Shown here piece after piece: positions 1-6,817 of a stretch of 8,385 bases of DNA. How positions within the stretch are numbered: the stretch's first letter is position 1; each line of letters opens with the position of its first letter. Location of the stretch: positions 1-8,385 of the forward strand of contig JAUVUS010000086.1 in the NCBI GenBank assembly GCA_030600865.1. Direction: 5' to 3'. The translations under genes were made by a program, and so were the position numbers. The DNA is from Bacteroidales bacterium. Lineage in GTDB: Bacteria; Bacteroidota; Bacteroidia; Bacteroidales; UBA12077. Under the pieces are notes generated by a model. That model did no database searches. It was not told the DNA's origin and saw only the letters and a program-made list of their open reading frames with translations.

Positions 1-238
1 ATATTTGCATTTCTTCTACGCTTGCACTTTCTGATAAAATGTTTTCCCAAACCATTTCATATTTTACATACGATTCTTCAGGAGTTGGTTTTTCAATTGC
101 TCTTAAAAGGAAATGAAAACCAAAAACTGCAACAGCCCAAATCAAAATTAATTTAATGGCCAAATTTCTGTTCCATTTAGCTTGGGCAGTAGTAGGTTTA
201 AAAAAACTGATGTGATAATCGTTCTGATTAGATTCCAT
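1..238 (-). CDS. DUF4212-like small subunit of a sodium/solute symporter (partial, 3' end outside window)
   Basis: The minus-strand ATG at 238-236 opens a frame that stays open to the left edge, giving 79 complete codons. The protein begins with a short polar segment (MESNQNDYHISFFKP), has one hydrophobic helix at about residues 27-46 (LAIKLILIWAVAVFGFHFLL), then a charged segment starting EKPTPEESY. The order FKP, one TM with W and FGF/FLL, then a PTPE segment, matches my recollection of Bacteroidota DUF4212 proteins, which sit beside a large SSS-family permease and are thought to be its small subunit in the inner membrane. The expected partner would lie beyond the left edge, so the assignment cannot be tested here. 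A single-TM protein of another family remains possible. Confidence 0.6.
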   Translation of the reverse strand, partial: MESNQNDYHISFFKPTTAQAKWNRNLAIKLILIWAVAVFGFHFLLRAIEKPTPEESYVKYEMVWENILSESASVEEMQI

Positions 239-274
239 GTTTTTTTAGTTTATATTGTTTCAATTTAGTTTCGA

Positions 275-304
275 CGAAGATAATTTTTTATTGTAGATAA
301 TCAA
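275..304 (-). promoter_or_regulatory. Candidate Bacteroidota-type promoter for the 238-1 gene
   Basis: On the minus strand, TTG (304-302) is followed after 19 bases by TATCTTCG (282-275), a 7/8 match to the -7 consensus TAnnTTTG with the expected spacing. Transcription would start near 268 and leave a leader of about 30 bases before the ATG at 238. The match is by eye and AT-rich DNA yields such sites by chance, so this is tentative. Confidence 0.35.
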
Positions 305-416
305 TGAATTGACATTATTTTTTTAAAGCACAATTGTTAGTAAAACCTGAATGCTTCATGTAATAAAGGATTGATAAAAGAGAATAAAATATACAGATGT
401 TTGGATGTTTCGATTG

Positions 417-1175
417 TTATTTTAACAAAACAGGATCGTGTAATATTTCTTTTGCACCAATATAAAAATATAAGGCACTAAAAGTCATAAAAACATGACT
501 AATGTCGAAATGATTAAACCATGGTGATAAACCCCACTTGTTCATGAAGAATAATGCTCCGAGTGCAGAAAACCCTATAGCTATAAGGAATAATTTGCTT
601 CCCTTTTTTTTTGTTTTAAGAAAAACTAAGAGGTTGAAATTTAAAACTACTATTAAGAGTCCGTAAGCTGAGTGTACTTCAACAAAGAAAAAATTAAGAG
701 TAACAAACGTAATAGTAACAAAAGTTAGTAATTCAATAATATTAAGCCACGCAAAAAAGGTTCCCACTTTGCTATTTATAAGTGGTCGTGCATATTCTAT
801 TGAAGCACGTTCAACAAGTGCTATTGAAAACATACTTGTAAGCCAGCCGGGTAATTTCCATGGATTTGCTACATCTTTCAATAAATTTTCACCAAAAATC
901 TTTGCAATCACATTTATAAACCCCTCAGGAGATTCCCACTGTGCATCAAATAAATACAGAAAACCATGTCCGATTATTCCTCCTATAGCAGTTGCAATAC
1001 CCATACTTAAAAAATAATATCTTAAATACAGGTGAACCTTATTTTTAACATCTATCTTATTTAATTTATAGAAAGCGTAAAAACATACAAACGAAACCAT
1101 TAGGTCAGTAATAGTAGTAACAGGTTCATCAATGCGTAAACCAAAGGGAAATATTGAAGGTTGTTCAAAAAACAT
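417..1175 (-). CDS. Multi-spanning integral membrane protein, unknown function (DUF6962/CREST-like features)
   Basis: This 252-residue protein has about seven hydrophobic helices, at roughly residues 22-38, 50-75, 110-120, 138-163, 168-186, 194-211 and 226-243. It has no signal peptide and starts close to its first helix. The N-terminus carries DEPVTTITD (17-24); the middle has GGIIGHGFLYLFD (65-77) and E121/E127; the last hairpin has WFNHFDISHVFM (219-230) with H222, D224 and H227. An EPxTxxTD opening with a terminal N-H-x-D-x-x-H signature resembles, from memory, the DUF6962 family and the wider CREST group (ceramidase/PAQR-like membrane hydrolases that bind zinc through His and Asp). That link is inference from a few residues. 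It stands alone, 178 bases from its left neighbour and divergent from the 1287 gene. I saw no hairpin terminator after its stop. Confidence 0.6.
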   Translation of the reverse strand: MFFEQPSIFPFGLRIDEPVTTITDLMVSFVCFYAFYKLNKIDVKNKVHLYLRYYFLSMGIATAIGGIIGHGFLYLFDAQWESPEGFINVIAKIFGENLLKDVANPWKLPGWLTSMFSIALVERASIEYARPLINSKVGTFFAWLNIIELLTFVTITFVTLNFFFVEVHSAYGLLIVVLNFNLLVFLKTKKKGSKLFLIAIGFSALGALFFMNKWGLSPWFNHFDISHVFMTFSALYFYIGAKEILHDPVLLK

Positions 1176-1286
1176 AATATGTGTAAGTTAATAAACTGGC
1201 ACCATTATTTCAAATTAGTTATTATTATTTTTGATTAATTAAAGTACTTTTGTGACAGTACATAATTTAAGTAGAGTGTTATATAT
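1176..1286. other. Divergent intergenic region between the membrane-protein and beta-barrel genes
   Basis: These 111 bases must hold promoters in both directions. For the plus strand there is an exact -7 match at 1245-1252. For the minus strand I found only a defective near-match, with CAAA at 1211-1214 (TTTG read on the minus strand) and one base too few in the spacer. No inverted repeat or other operator-like structure is evident. Confidence 0.5.
1245..1252 (+). promoter_or_regulatory. Candidate -7 element TACTTTTG upstream of the beta-barrel gene
   Basis: TACTTTTG matches the Bacteroidota -7 consensus TAnnTTTG at every defined base. No TTG lies at the usual 17-23 base spacing upstream, so the -33 half is missing or degenerate. 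Transcription would start near 1258-1260. The leader would be about 50 bases to an ATG at 1309, or about 28 bases to the TTG at 1287. Confidence 0.4.
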
Positions 1287-1988
1287 TTGCCTACTTACAA
1301 AAACAAGAATGTTTTGAGAAAATTATTTATATTATTTATTTCTATAGTAATTGTTTCAATTAAACTGTCAGCTCAGACTGATGATTTTATTCCTTCGTAT
1401 GCATTTGGAATAAAACAGGGAATTAATTCTTCATCGGTTAGTTTTTCGCCCGGAATAAAACAAGGTACAACACTGGGATATATAGGAGGATTAGTATACA
1501 AATACCAAAATGATATGTATCCTAATGGGTGGGTTTTTGGACTACAAATTGAACTTAACTATACTCAGAAAGGCTGGACTGAGGACCTTGATACTATAAA
1601 TAATTCATACAGCAGAAAGTTAGATTATATTGAATTACCCTTAATTACTCATATAGTTATAGGAAAACGACCAAAACTTAAATATTATATTAATCTGGGA
1701 ACATCGTTCGCTTATTTTTTATCTGAAAAAGAAAATATAGAAGTAAATAATGAGTTATACCGGCGTGAATATTATGAAAAAGAAGTTGAGAATTATTTTG
1801 ATTATAGCGGATTGGGTGAATTAGGAATAACTTATAATACTGGAATTGGAGAATTTCAGGCTGGTGTAAGGTATCAATTAACATTTACAGATTTATTTAA
1901 AACTACTTCGGAAACTATATTTGAGAATTCCCAGAATCAGATCTGGAGTTTCTCAATTACTTATTTTTTCCTCGGCAATCAAAATTAA
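1287..1988 (+). CDS. Outer-membrane beta-barrel protein (PorT/porin-like, OMP_b-brl_2 type)
   Basis: The longest reading is 233 residues. An N-terminal signal peptide has hydrophobic core LFILFISIVIVSI and a cleavage region ending KLSAQ, after which the protein is rich in alternating Tyr/Phe/Leu strands. The sequence AFGIKQGINSSSVSF, then GGLVYKYQ, LQIELNYTQKGW, LDYIELPLITH, YYINLGTSFAYFLS and AGVRYQLTF follows the usual order of strands in Bacteroidota 'outer membrane beta-barrel' proteins (PF13568-type), and an aromatic-rich C-terminus (IWSFSITYFFLG) fits the last strand. It probably inserts in the outer membrane; its cargo is unknown. The start is uncertain: this frame has no ATG before the signal peptide, only TTG at 1287 and TTG at 1314 (giving MRKLFILF). 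The only well-placed ATG (1309) is one base out of frame and hits TGA at 1315. It is followed after 69 bases by the peroxidase gene. Confidence 0.82.
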   Translation: MPTYKNKNVLRKLFILFISIVIVSIKLSAQTDDFIPSYAFGIKQGINSSSVSFSPGIKQGTTLGYIGGLVYKYQNDMYPNGWVFGLQIELNYTQKGWTEDLDTINNSYSRKLDYIELPLITHIVIGKRPKLKYYINLGTSFAYFLSEKENIEVNNELYRREYYEKEVENYFDYSGLGELGITYNTGIGEFQAGVRYQLTFTDLFKTTSETIFENSQNQIWSFSITYFFLGNQN

Positions 1989-2057
1989 TACTCTTGAACA
2001 TATTGGTTTATTTGGTGTTTAGTTTCTGAAATTAATTACTAATGCTAAATTAAAATC

Positions 2058-2603
2058 ATGAAAAAAATATTTACATTAATCATACTTACCTTATTCTCAT
2101 TATCGGTAATGTCACAAACTAAAAGTTTATATGATTTTGCTGTTAAAAATATTGATGGAGAAGATTTTAACCTTTCATCATTAAAAGGTAAAAAGGTGCT
2201 GGTTGTTAATACTGCATCGAAATGCGGACTTACACCACAGTATGAAGATTTACAAAAACTATATGAGCGATACAGTTCTAAAGATTTTATTATTATAGGA
2301 TTTCCTGCAAACAACTTTATGAAACAAGAACCGGGTTCAAATTCTGAGATTAAGCAATTCTGTTCATCGGAATATAATGTTACTTTCCCTATGATGTCGA
2401 AAATATCAGTGAAAGGAGATAATATTAATCCATTGTATCAATGGCTAACGGAAAAGGAACTGAATGGAAAAATGGATTCAAAAGTAAAATGGAATTTTCA
2501 GAAATATATGATTGATGAAAACGGTAAATTGATTGATGTAGCTTATCCTAAAACAAATCCGTTTGATGATCAGATAATAAATTGGATAGAAAATAAAATG
2601 TAA
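2058..2603 (+). CDS. Periplasmic glutathione peroxidase-family thiol peroxidase (2-Cys, probably thioredoxin-type)
   Basis: This 181-residue protein has a signal peptide (MKKIFTLIILTLFSLSVMSQ) and then a complete GPx thioredoxin fold. The peroxidatic cysteine is C56 in NTASKCGLTPQY, the catalytic Gln is Q90 in KQEPGSNSEI, and W145/N146 lie in KWNF, so the Cys-Gln-Trp-Asn tetrad is complete. C102 in QFCSSEYNVTFP aligns with the resolving cysteine of yeast Gpx3, which points to a two-cysteine enzyme reduced by a thioredoxin-like partner rather than glutathione. The usual FPCNQF loop reads FPANNF (82-87): the third cysteine is Ala84 and the following Gln is Asn86. It would reduce hydrogen peroxide or organic hydroperoxides outside the cytoplasm; its electron donor there is not visible. 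The ATG at 2058 puts the signal peptide directly at the N-terminus. It may be co-transcribed with the beta-barrel gene and ends 23 bases before a strong terminator. Confidence 0.93.
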   Translation: MKKIFTLIILTLFSLSVMSQTKSLYDFAVKNIDGEDFNLSSLKGKKVLVVNTASKCGLTPQYEDLQKLYERYSSKDFIIIGFPANNFMKQEPGSNSEIKQFCSSEYNVTFPMMSKISVKGDNINPLYQWLTEKELNGKMDSKVKWNFQKYMIDENGKLIDVAYPKTNPFDDQIINWIENKM

Positions 2604-2626
2604 TAGCACTCTTAAATTATAGTCTT

Positions 2627-2657
2627 CCGCATTTGGTTAATCCCGAATGCGGTTTTT
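2627..2657 (+). terminator. Intrinsic terminator after the peroxidase gene
   Basis: A ten-base-pair stem (2627-2636 with 2643-2652; CCGCATTTGG against CCGAATGCGG with one G-T pair) closes a six-base loop and is followed directly by five T residues, then G, T, A and more T. Its G+C-rich arms stand out in this AT-rich DNA. The strand orientation fits the peroxidase gene. The opposite strand has no T run after the stem. Confidence 0.9.
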
Positions 2658-2766
2658 GTATTTTAATAGGTTGTTTATATGAAATATTTATTCGTTTGTA
2701 GATTTTCTTTGTTTTATATAGGGTAAAAGAGTTTATTGTAATCTATATATTATTAAACCTTTAACT
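2658..2766 (+). other. Leader and promoter region of the propeller gene pair
   Basis: This AT-rich stretch between the terminator and the ATG at 2767 must contain the promoter for the two propeller genes. I see only a partial -7 match (TAGATTTT, 2699-2706) without a well-placed TTG, and no inverted repeats. The bases just before the ATG (aaacctttaact) contain no purine-rich Shine-Dalgarno. Confidence 0.3.
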
Positions 2767-3777
2767 ATGAAAAATATACCTTACTTAATCTTAATATTAA
2801 TAGCTTTTGCTTGTGTTGAGCAAAAAGAAGAATGCAAATTCCCTGAATTAAAAGGCGAATATTTTGGTCAGATATTACCTGGTGATTCCGCTATATTGTT
2901 TGCTCCTGGTATTATTTCAACAGGAATGGGTGATAGAGATATCGCTATAACCCCAGATGGTAAAGAGATATTTTTTACCAGGGTAATTGGTAATTCAGAC
3001 TATTCTACTATTTTTTATACAAATGAAATAAATGGTAAATGGACAAAACCTGAAGTTTTTGAGTTTTGCAAAGATGTAGAATATAAATATACAGAACCAT
3101 TTGTGTCTTGTGATGGCAAGAAATTGTTTTTTATTTCGAATAAACCTAATGTTGAAGGTCAAGAATCTTATGATATTTGGGTTTCGGAAAAAGATGGAAA
3201 TAATAATTGGACTGAACCATACAATTTAGGGGAACCAGTTAATACTGATCAAAATGAATTTTTCCCTTCTTTAACATCAGATGGAACATTGTATTATAAT
3301 CACTTTGATCCGGAATCAAAAGCAGAATTCATTTATAGATCAAAATTAGTTAACGGGCAATATACTACACCGGAAATATTAAGCGAAAAGGTAAATGGAG
3401 GACGCGCACGATTTAATGCCTATATTTCGCCAGATGAAAGTTTTATTATTGTTCCTACATTTGGTTTGCTAAATTCCTATGGAGCAACTGATTATTATAT
3501 TGTTTTCAGAGATGAACAAGATAATTGGAGTGATCCTATAAATATGGGTGATAAAGTAAACAGTGCTAATGGACGAGAATGGTCGGCATCTTTGTCTCCT
3601 GATGGAAAGTATTTATTTTACATGTCGGCAAAAATACCAGAAAACAGTAAAGATATAAAAGAGTTTTCTGCTGATAATTTTTATGATATGCACAATTCTC
3701 CGCAGAATGGGTTTTCTGATATTTATTGGATAAAAACTGATTTTATTAACGATTTACGTAAACAAGCCAAATTTTAA
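2767..3777 (+). CDS. PD40/TolB-like beta-propeller lipoprotein
   Basis: This 336-residue protein has a short hydrophobic leader and a lipobox-type cysteine at C16 (LIAFAC), so it should be lipidated and membrane-anchored. Residues 17-23 are VEQKEEC, and the K-E-E just after the cysteine resembles the lipoprotein export signal described in Bacteroidota, suggesting display on the cell surface. The body is a PD40 (WD40-like) propeller. Blade strands carry ITPDGKEIFFTR (61-72), VSCDGKKLFFIS (113-124), LTSDGTLYYNH (169-179), ISPDESFIIVP (220-230) and LSPDGKYLFYMS (276-287), alternating with W-x-x-P segments (KWTKP, NWTEP, NWSDP). The opening LPGDSAILFAPGIISTG is typical of a Bacteroidota propeller family I recognise by its FAPGI-ST signature. 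No catalytic residues are evident, so the role is probably binding or scaffolding, with no known ligand. Its paralogue starts 11 bases downstream, so they form an operon. Confidence 0.85.
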   Translation: MKNIPYLILILIAFACVEQKEECKFPELKGEYFGQILPGDSAILFAPGIISTGMGDRDIAITPDGKEIFFTRVIGNSDYSTIFYTNEINGKWTKPEVFEFCKDVEYKYTEPFVSCDGKKLFFISNKPNVEGQESYDIWVSEKDGNNNWTEPYNLGEPVNTDQNEFFPSLTSDGTLYYNHFDPESKAEFIYRSKLVNGQYTTPEILSEKVNGGRARFNAYISPDESFIIVPTFGLLNSYGATDYYIVFRDEQDNWSDPINMGDKVNSANGREWSASLSPDGKYLFYMSAKIPENSKDIKEFSADNFYDMHNSPQNGFSDIYWIKTDFINDLRKQAKF

Positions 3778-3788
3778 ACTAAATATTT

Positions 3789-4790
3789 ATGAAAAAGCTA
3801 CTAATAAGTTTAATACTAGCAATTCCTGTAATTTGTAATGCTCAGGTTAAAATTGATTATCCCGGGGATATTCTACCATCGGACAGTGCATTACTTTTTG
3901 CACCAAATTTAATTAATACAGGTTTATATACTAGAGATTTTAGTATGACACCTGATGGTAAAGAAATATATTTTTCAATAATGGCTGGACGTGCTGCTGT
4001 TATCATGGTTGCATATTATGAAAATGGAAAATGGAATGAACCTGAAATTGCTCCTTTTTCTGGAAGTAAACAATTCTTTGATTTTGAGCCTCATGTTTCT
4101 CCTAATGGAAAACAAATCTTATTTCTTTCAACCAGACCCAAAAAGGGACAAGAACCAAAACCCGGATGGGCATATCAGAATATTTGTGTGGTAGACAGAA
4201 CAGATAATGGCTGGAGTGAACCATATGAAATTGGAATCCCGATAAATACAGATAATAACGAATTTTTCCCGTCATTAACTGATAATGGAGATTTGTATTT
4301 TAATCATTCAGTTGAATTTACAGATGTAGCATTGTATTGCTCAAAGAATATAAATGGGAAATATATTGAACCGGAAAAACTGTCATTCAAAAATGATAGT
4401 AATATGTTATTATATAATGCTACTGTTTCAAGAGATGAGAGTTTTATCTTAACTTGTGGATCGAACAAAAATAATCGAAATCAAACAAAATATTATATTG
4501 CTTTTAATTTAGGTGATAATAAGTGGAGTGATTTATACGATTTATCTGATTATTTAGGTAATGAAGGTGGTAGAGCAGCATCAATTTCATTATCGCCGGA
4601 TGGTAAATTTATTTTCTTTAGTACTGTACTTCTTGATCAAAAATATAGTAATATTTATCCGGGAATGAAAATATCGAAGATTATTGAAAATAGGATGAAA
4701 CCTCAAGTAGGATCATCTAATATTTATTGGATTAGTTCAGATTTTATAAATATAATTAAAGAAAAGACAATCAATAATATACCACTTTAG
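3789..4790 (+). CDS. PD40/TolB-like beta-propeller exported protein, paralogue of the upstream gene
   Basis: This 333-residue protein has a signal peptide MKKLLISLILAIPVICNAQ with a signal peptidase I site after N-A-Q or C-N-A. C16 is preceded by V-I, a poor lipobox, so a soluble periplasmic or secreted form is more likely than a lipoprotein. After the leader it matches the upstream protein over its whole length: ILPSDSALLFAP (28-39), TPDGKEIYFS (54-63), VSPNGKQILFLSTR (103-116), NEFFPSLTDNGDLYFNH (157-173), VSRDESFILTC (213-223), LSPDGKFIFFST (268-279), and the shared ending NIYWISSDFINIIK against DIYWIKTDFINDLR. The W-x-x-P/L segments (KWNEP, GWSEP, KWSDL) again separate the blades. It is a tandem duplicate that has diverged well beyond recent duplication. 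It lacks the acidic surface-export signal of its neighbour. A hairpin terminator follows within 30 bases. Ligand and function are unknown. Confidence 0.85.
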   Translation: MKKLLISLILAIPVICNAQVKIDYPGDILPSDSALLFAPNLINTGLYTRDFSMTPDGKEIYFSIMAGRAAVIMVAYYENGKWNEPEIAPFSGSKQFFDFEPHVSPNGKQILFLSTRPKKGQEPKPGWAYQNICVVDRTDNGWSEPYEIGIPINTDNNEFFPSLTDNGDLYFNHSVEFTDVALYCSKNINGKYIEPEKLSFKNDSNMLLYNATVSRDESFILTCGSNKNNRNQTKYYIAFNLGDNKWSDLYDLSDYLGNEGGRAASISLSPDGKFIFFSTVLLDQKYSNIYPGMKISKIIENRMKPQVGSSNIYWISSDFINIIKEKTINNIPL

Positions 4791-4817
4791 GTTTCTATAC
4801 GTAATTGTAATATTATT

Positions 4818-4849
4818 AAGTCAACAGTAAAATTACTGTTGACTTTTTT
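4818..4849 (+). terminator. Hairpin terminator between convergent genes, possibly bidirectional
   Basis: AAGTCAACAGTA (4818-4829) pairs perfectly with TACTGTTGACTT (4834-4845) around a four-base loop, followed by T through 4849. It terminates the propeller operon on the plus strand. On the minus strand the TPR gene stops at 4848-4850, inside the T run, and the same hairpin follows directly with a weaker tail (CTTAATAATATT), so it may serve both genes. Confidence 0.88.
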
Positions 4850-6815
4850 AATTCTCGCAGAAACGGGCAATAACCGTATAAGCATTTTGCAAACCCAATT
4901 CTCCAGATACACTCATGTCCATACATCCATTTTCAGACTCTTTTAAATAAATGTAAGTTAACCCGCGATTATAATATGCTTCGGCAAATATCGGTTCTAA
5001 CTTGATAACATTATTATAAATATCAATTGCTTTACGATATTCACGTGTTTTTAAATATGTGTTTGCCAGGTTATATGCTGAGAAAATAAATTCAGGTGCA
5101 AGCTCAAGGGATTTTAAGTAATCGTCAATAACCAAATCATAATCACGAATACTTTCATATGATTTTAATGTACTTATATTATTTGAGTTATTCATAGGAT
5201 TAATCAATATCACTTCATTTTCCTGTTCAAGCAATTTCATATAATCAATCATTTCTGATCTGATATTTGCTTTGCAATAATAGACCATGAAATTACCCGG
5301 ATCAGCTTTTAATGCCAGATCAAGATCTGAAAGGGCTCCGTTGTAATTTTTAATTAAACTTTTATATACGCTACTTTGAATGAGATTTTTAACTTTATTA
5401 CTTGTATTATTATATTCAACATTTAATCTTTCAATTTCATTGCTAATAAGATTTGTTTCGAAGACATCTTCAATTTTATTTTCAATAATTAACCCTAATT
5501 CAAAATATTCACCTTTAATATTTTCAATATTTTCAAATAACACCGATAGCCTCTTAAAATATTTGCTGTTATTTTCACCATAAAGTAGTTTGAAGTTATT
5601 TTCGGGTACTATACGTTCATTAAATTTAGGGTTGTTATAAAACCTGCTACTGGATTTAAGTGTAATTAAACTTTGGAAATTAGCAGCAGTATCAGCATAA
5701 CTCGCATAGGAATTCTGGTTTTGCTTAACATTTTCAATTATCTGATCAGCTTTCTCCCTGTCATCAATGGCACCATTAAGATCATTTAATCTTTGCCGAA
5801 CCGTAGATCTGTTTATATATGCCTTGGCAAAATCGGGGTAAATTTCTATGGCATGCGAAAAATCGATAAAAGCACCTTGTAAATCATTTATCTGCAATTT
5901 TATTGAGCCTCTGTTAAAATATGATAGTATGTTTTGTGGGTTTAACTCAATTACTTTATCTAAATCTTTTATTGCTTCCTTACTTTTTCCTTCTTCATTT
6001 TTTATTAATGCTCTGTTAAAAAGAGCCATTGAATTATCCGGCTCTATGTGAATAGCAGTATCCAAATCCAAAATTGATATTTCAACTTTTTTAAGATGAT
6101 AATTAGCCAGCGACCGATTAATATATCCACTGGCATTTAAGGGATCTAATTCTATGACCTTATTATAATTAATAATTGCAGTATCAAATTTATGCCACTC
6201 AGAATAAAGTATTCCTATGTTCATATATACATCAATATAATCCGGATCAATATCGAGCGCTTTTTCATAATCAACAAGTGCAGCTATGGTATCTTCAAGT
6301 AGATTATTAGCTAATCCCCTGTAAAAATAGGCTCTTTTATTCTTTTTAGTTATTTCAAGCGATTTATTAAAATCAGATATGGCTTGATTATATTGATTGA
6401 TTTTTATTTTACAAAATCCTCGTGTTACATAAAAATCAGGCTCAATAGCATTAAGTTTTATTGCATCATTAAAATCATTTATTGCCAAATAATGCTTCTT
6501 TAAATTAATTCGTGTATAACCTCTGTATCTTAAAGCATCAGTATGATTAGGTTTATATTCAATGGCTTTATTGTAATCTTGTTCGGCTCCCATATAATCC
6601 ATTAAATTATACTTTGCTATACCGCGCATAAAATAAGGTTCTGAGAGTTCAGGCTTGACTCTAATTACAATATTAAACGATTCAATTGCATCGTTAAATT
6701 TTTCGGCATACAATTGTGCTCTACCACGATTAAGATAGTAGTTAATATTTAATTGTGCGCTTAAACTTAATGAAAGACTTATAAAAAGGAGAAATAAGAG
6801 AGTTGTTCTTTTCAT
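4848..6815 (-). CDS. Exported TPR-repeat protein
   Basis: This 655-residue protein has a signal peptide MKRTTLLFLLFISLSLSLSAQ cleaved after S-A-Q. Residues 24-363 are ten consecutive 34-residue tetratricopeptide repeats with no insertion, each with the G/A-x-A and D-P/x-P-x pattern (for example NYNKVIELDPLN). A non-TPR segment (about 365-478) rich in Asn, Lys and Glu follows, with predicted helices. TPRs resume at about 480-543 in degenerate form and at 550-655 in typical form. The last repeat ends NGCMDMSVSGELG...VIARFCEN, a C-terminus common in Bacteroidota TPR proteins. The order of repeats, linker and final repeats resembles a large Bacteroidota TPR family seen from memory in Bacteroides. 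TPRs bind peptides or proteins; the partner is unknown, and residues to suggest catalysis are absent. It is periplasmic or membrane-associated. Its ATG shares one base with the stop of the upstream reductase gene (TAATG). Confidence 0.88.
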   Translation of the reverse strand: MKRTTLLFLLFISLSLSLSAQLNINYYLNRGRAQLYAEKFNDAIESFNIVIRVKPELSEPYFMRGIAKYNLMDYMGAEQDYNKAIEYKPNHTDALRYRGYTRINLKKHYLAINDFNDAIKLNAIEPDFYVTRGFCKIKINQYNQAISDFNKSLEITKKNKRAYFYRGLANNLLEDTIAALVDYEKALDIDPDYIDVYMNIGILYSEWHKFDTAIINYNKVIELDPLNASGYINRSLANYHLKKVEISILDLDTAIHIEPDNSMALFNRALIKNEEGKSKEAIKDLDKVIELNPQNILSYFNRGSIKLQINDLQGAFIDFSHAIEIYPDFAKAYINRSTVRQRLNDLNGAIDDREKADQIIENVKQNQNSYASYADTAANFQSLITLKSSSRFYNNPKFNERIVPENNFKLLYGENNSKYFKRLSVLFENIENIKGEYFELGLIIENKIEDVFETNLISNEIERLNVEYNNTSNKVKNLIQSSVYKSLIKNYNGALSDLDLALKADPGNFMVYYCKANIRSEMIDYMKLLEQENEVILINPMNNSNNISTLKSYESIRDYDLVIDDYLKSLELAPEFIFSAYNLANTYLKTREYRKAIDIYNNVIKLEPIFAEAYYNRGLTYIYLKESENGCMDMSVSGELGLQNAYTVIARFCEN

Positions 6816-6817
6816 TA
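6813..6817 (-). promoter_or_regulatory. TAATG stop/start overlap coupling reductase and TPR genes
   Basis: On the minus strand the stop TAA (6817-6815) of the reductase gene and the ATG (6815-6813) of the TPR gene share the A at 6815. No promoter or spacer can fit between them, so the two are on one transcript, and terminating ribosomes may reinitiate at the ATG. This placement also supports the TPR start codon, which sits directly before its signal peptide. Confidence 0.85.

Noticed and set aside
309..314. TTGACA resembling a sigma-70 -35 box on the plus strand
   Set aside because: No matching -10 box follows, no plus-strand gene lies downstream, and Bacteroidota use different promoter elements.
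769..1017. Plus-strand open frame opposite the membrane protein gene
   Set aside because: It lies fully antisense to a convincing multi-TM gene and has no recognisable domain or start context.
1690..1884. Minus-strand open frame inside the beta-barrel gene
   Set aside because: It is a shadow of the beta-barrel coding sequence and shows no protein features.
2045..2314. Minus-strand open frame over the peroxidase gene
   Set aside because: It is antisense to a fully conserved enzyme gene and has no family resemblance.
3991..4194. Plus-strand frame overlapping the second propeller gene
   Set aside because: It is an alternative frame within a well-supported gene, and its composition is not protein-like.
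5380..5583. Plus-strand hydrophobic open frame opposite the TPR gene (and a similar one at 5848-6051)
   Set aside because: The apparent hydrophobicity comes from the complement of Lys/Asn-rich codons; there is no independent support.
4848..6815. Repetitive character suggesting a DNA repeat array
   Set aside because: The periodicity is the 102-base TPR codon unit at protein level. The DNA copies are too diverged to be a nucleotide repeat.
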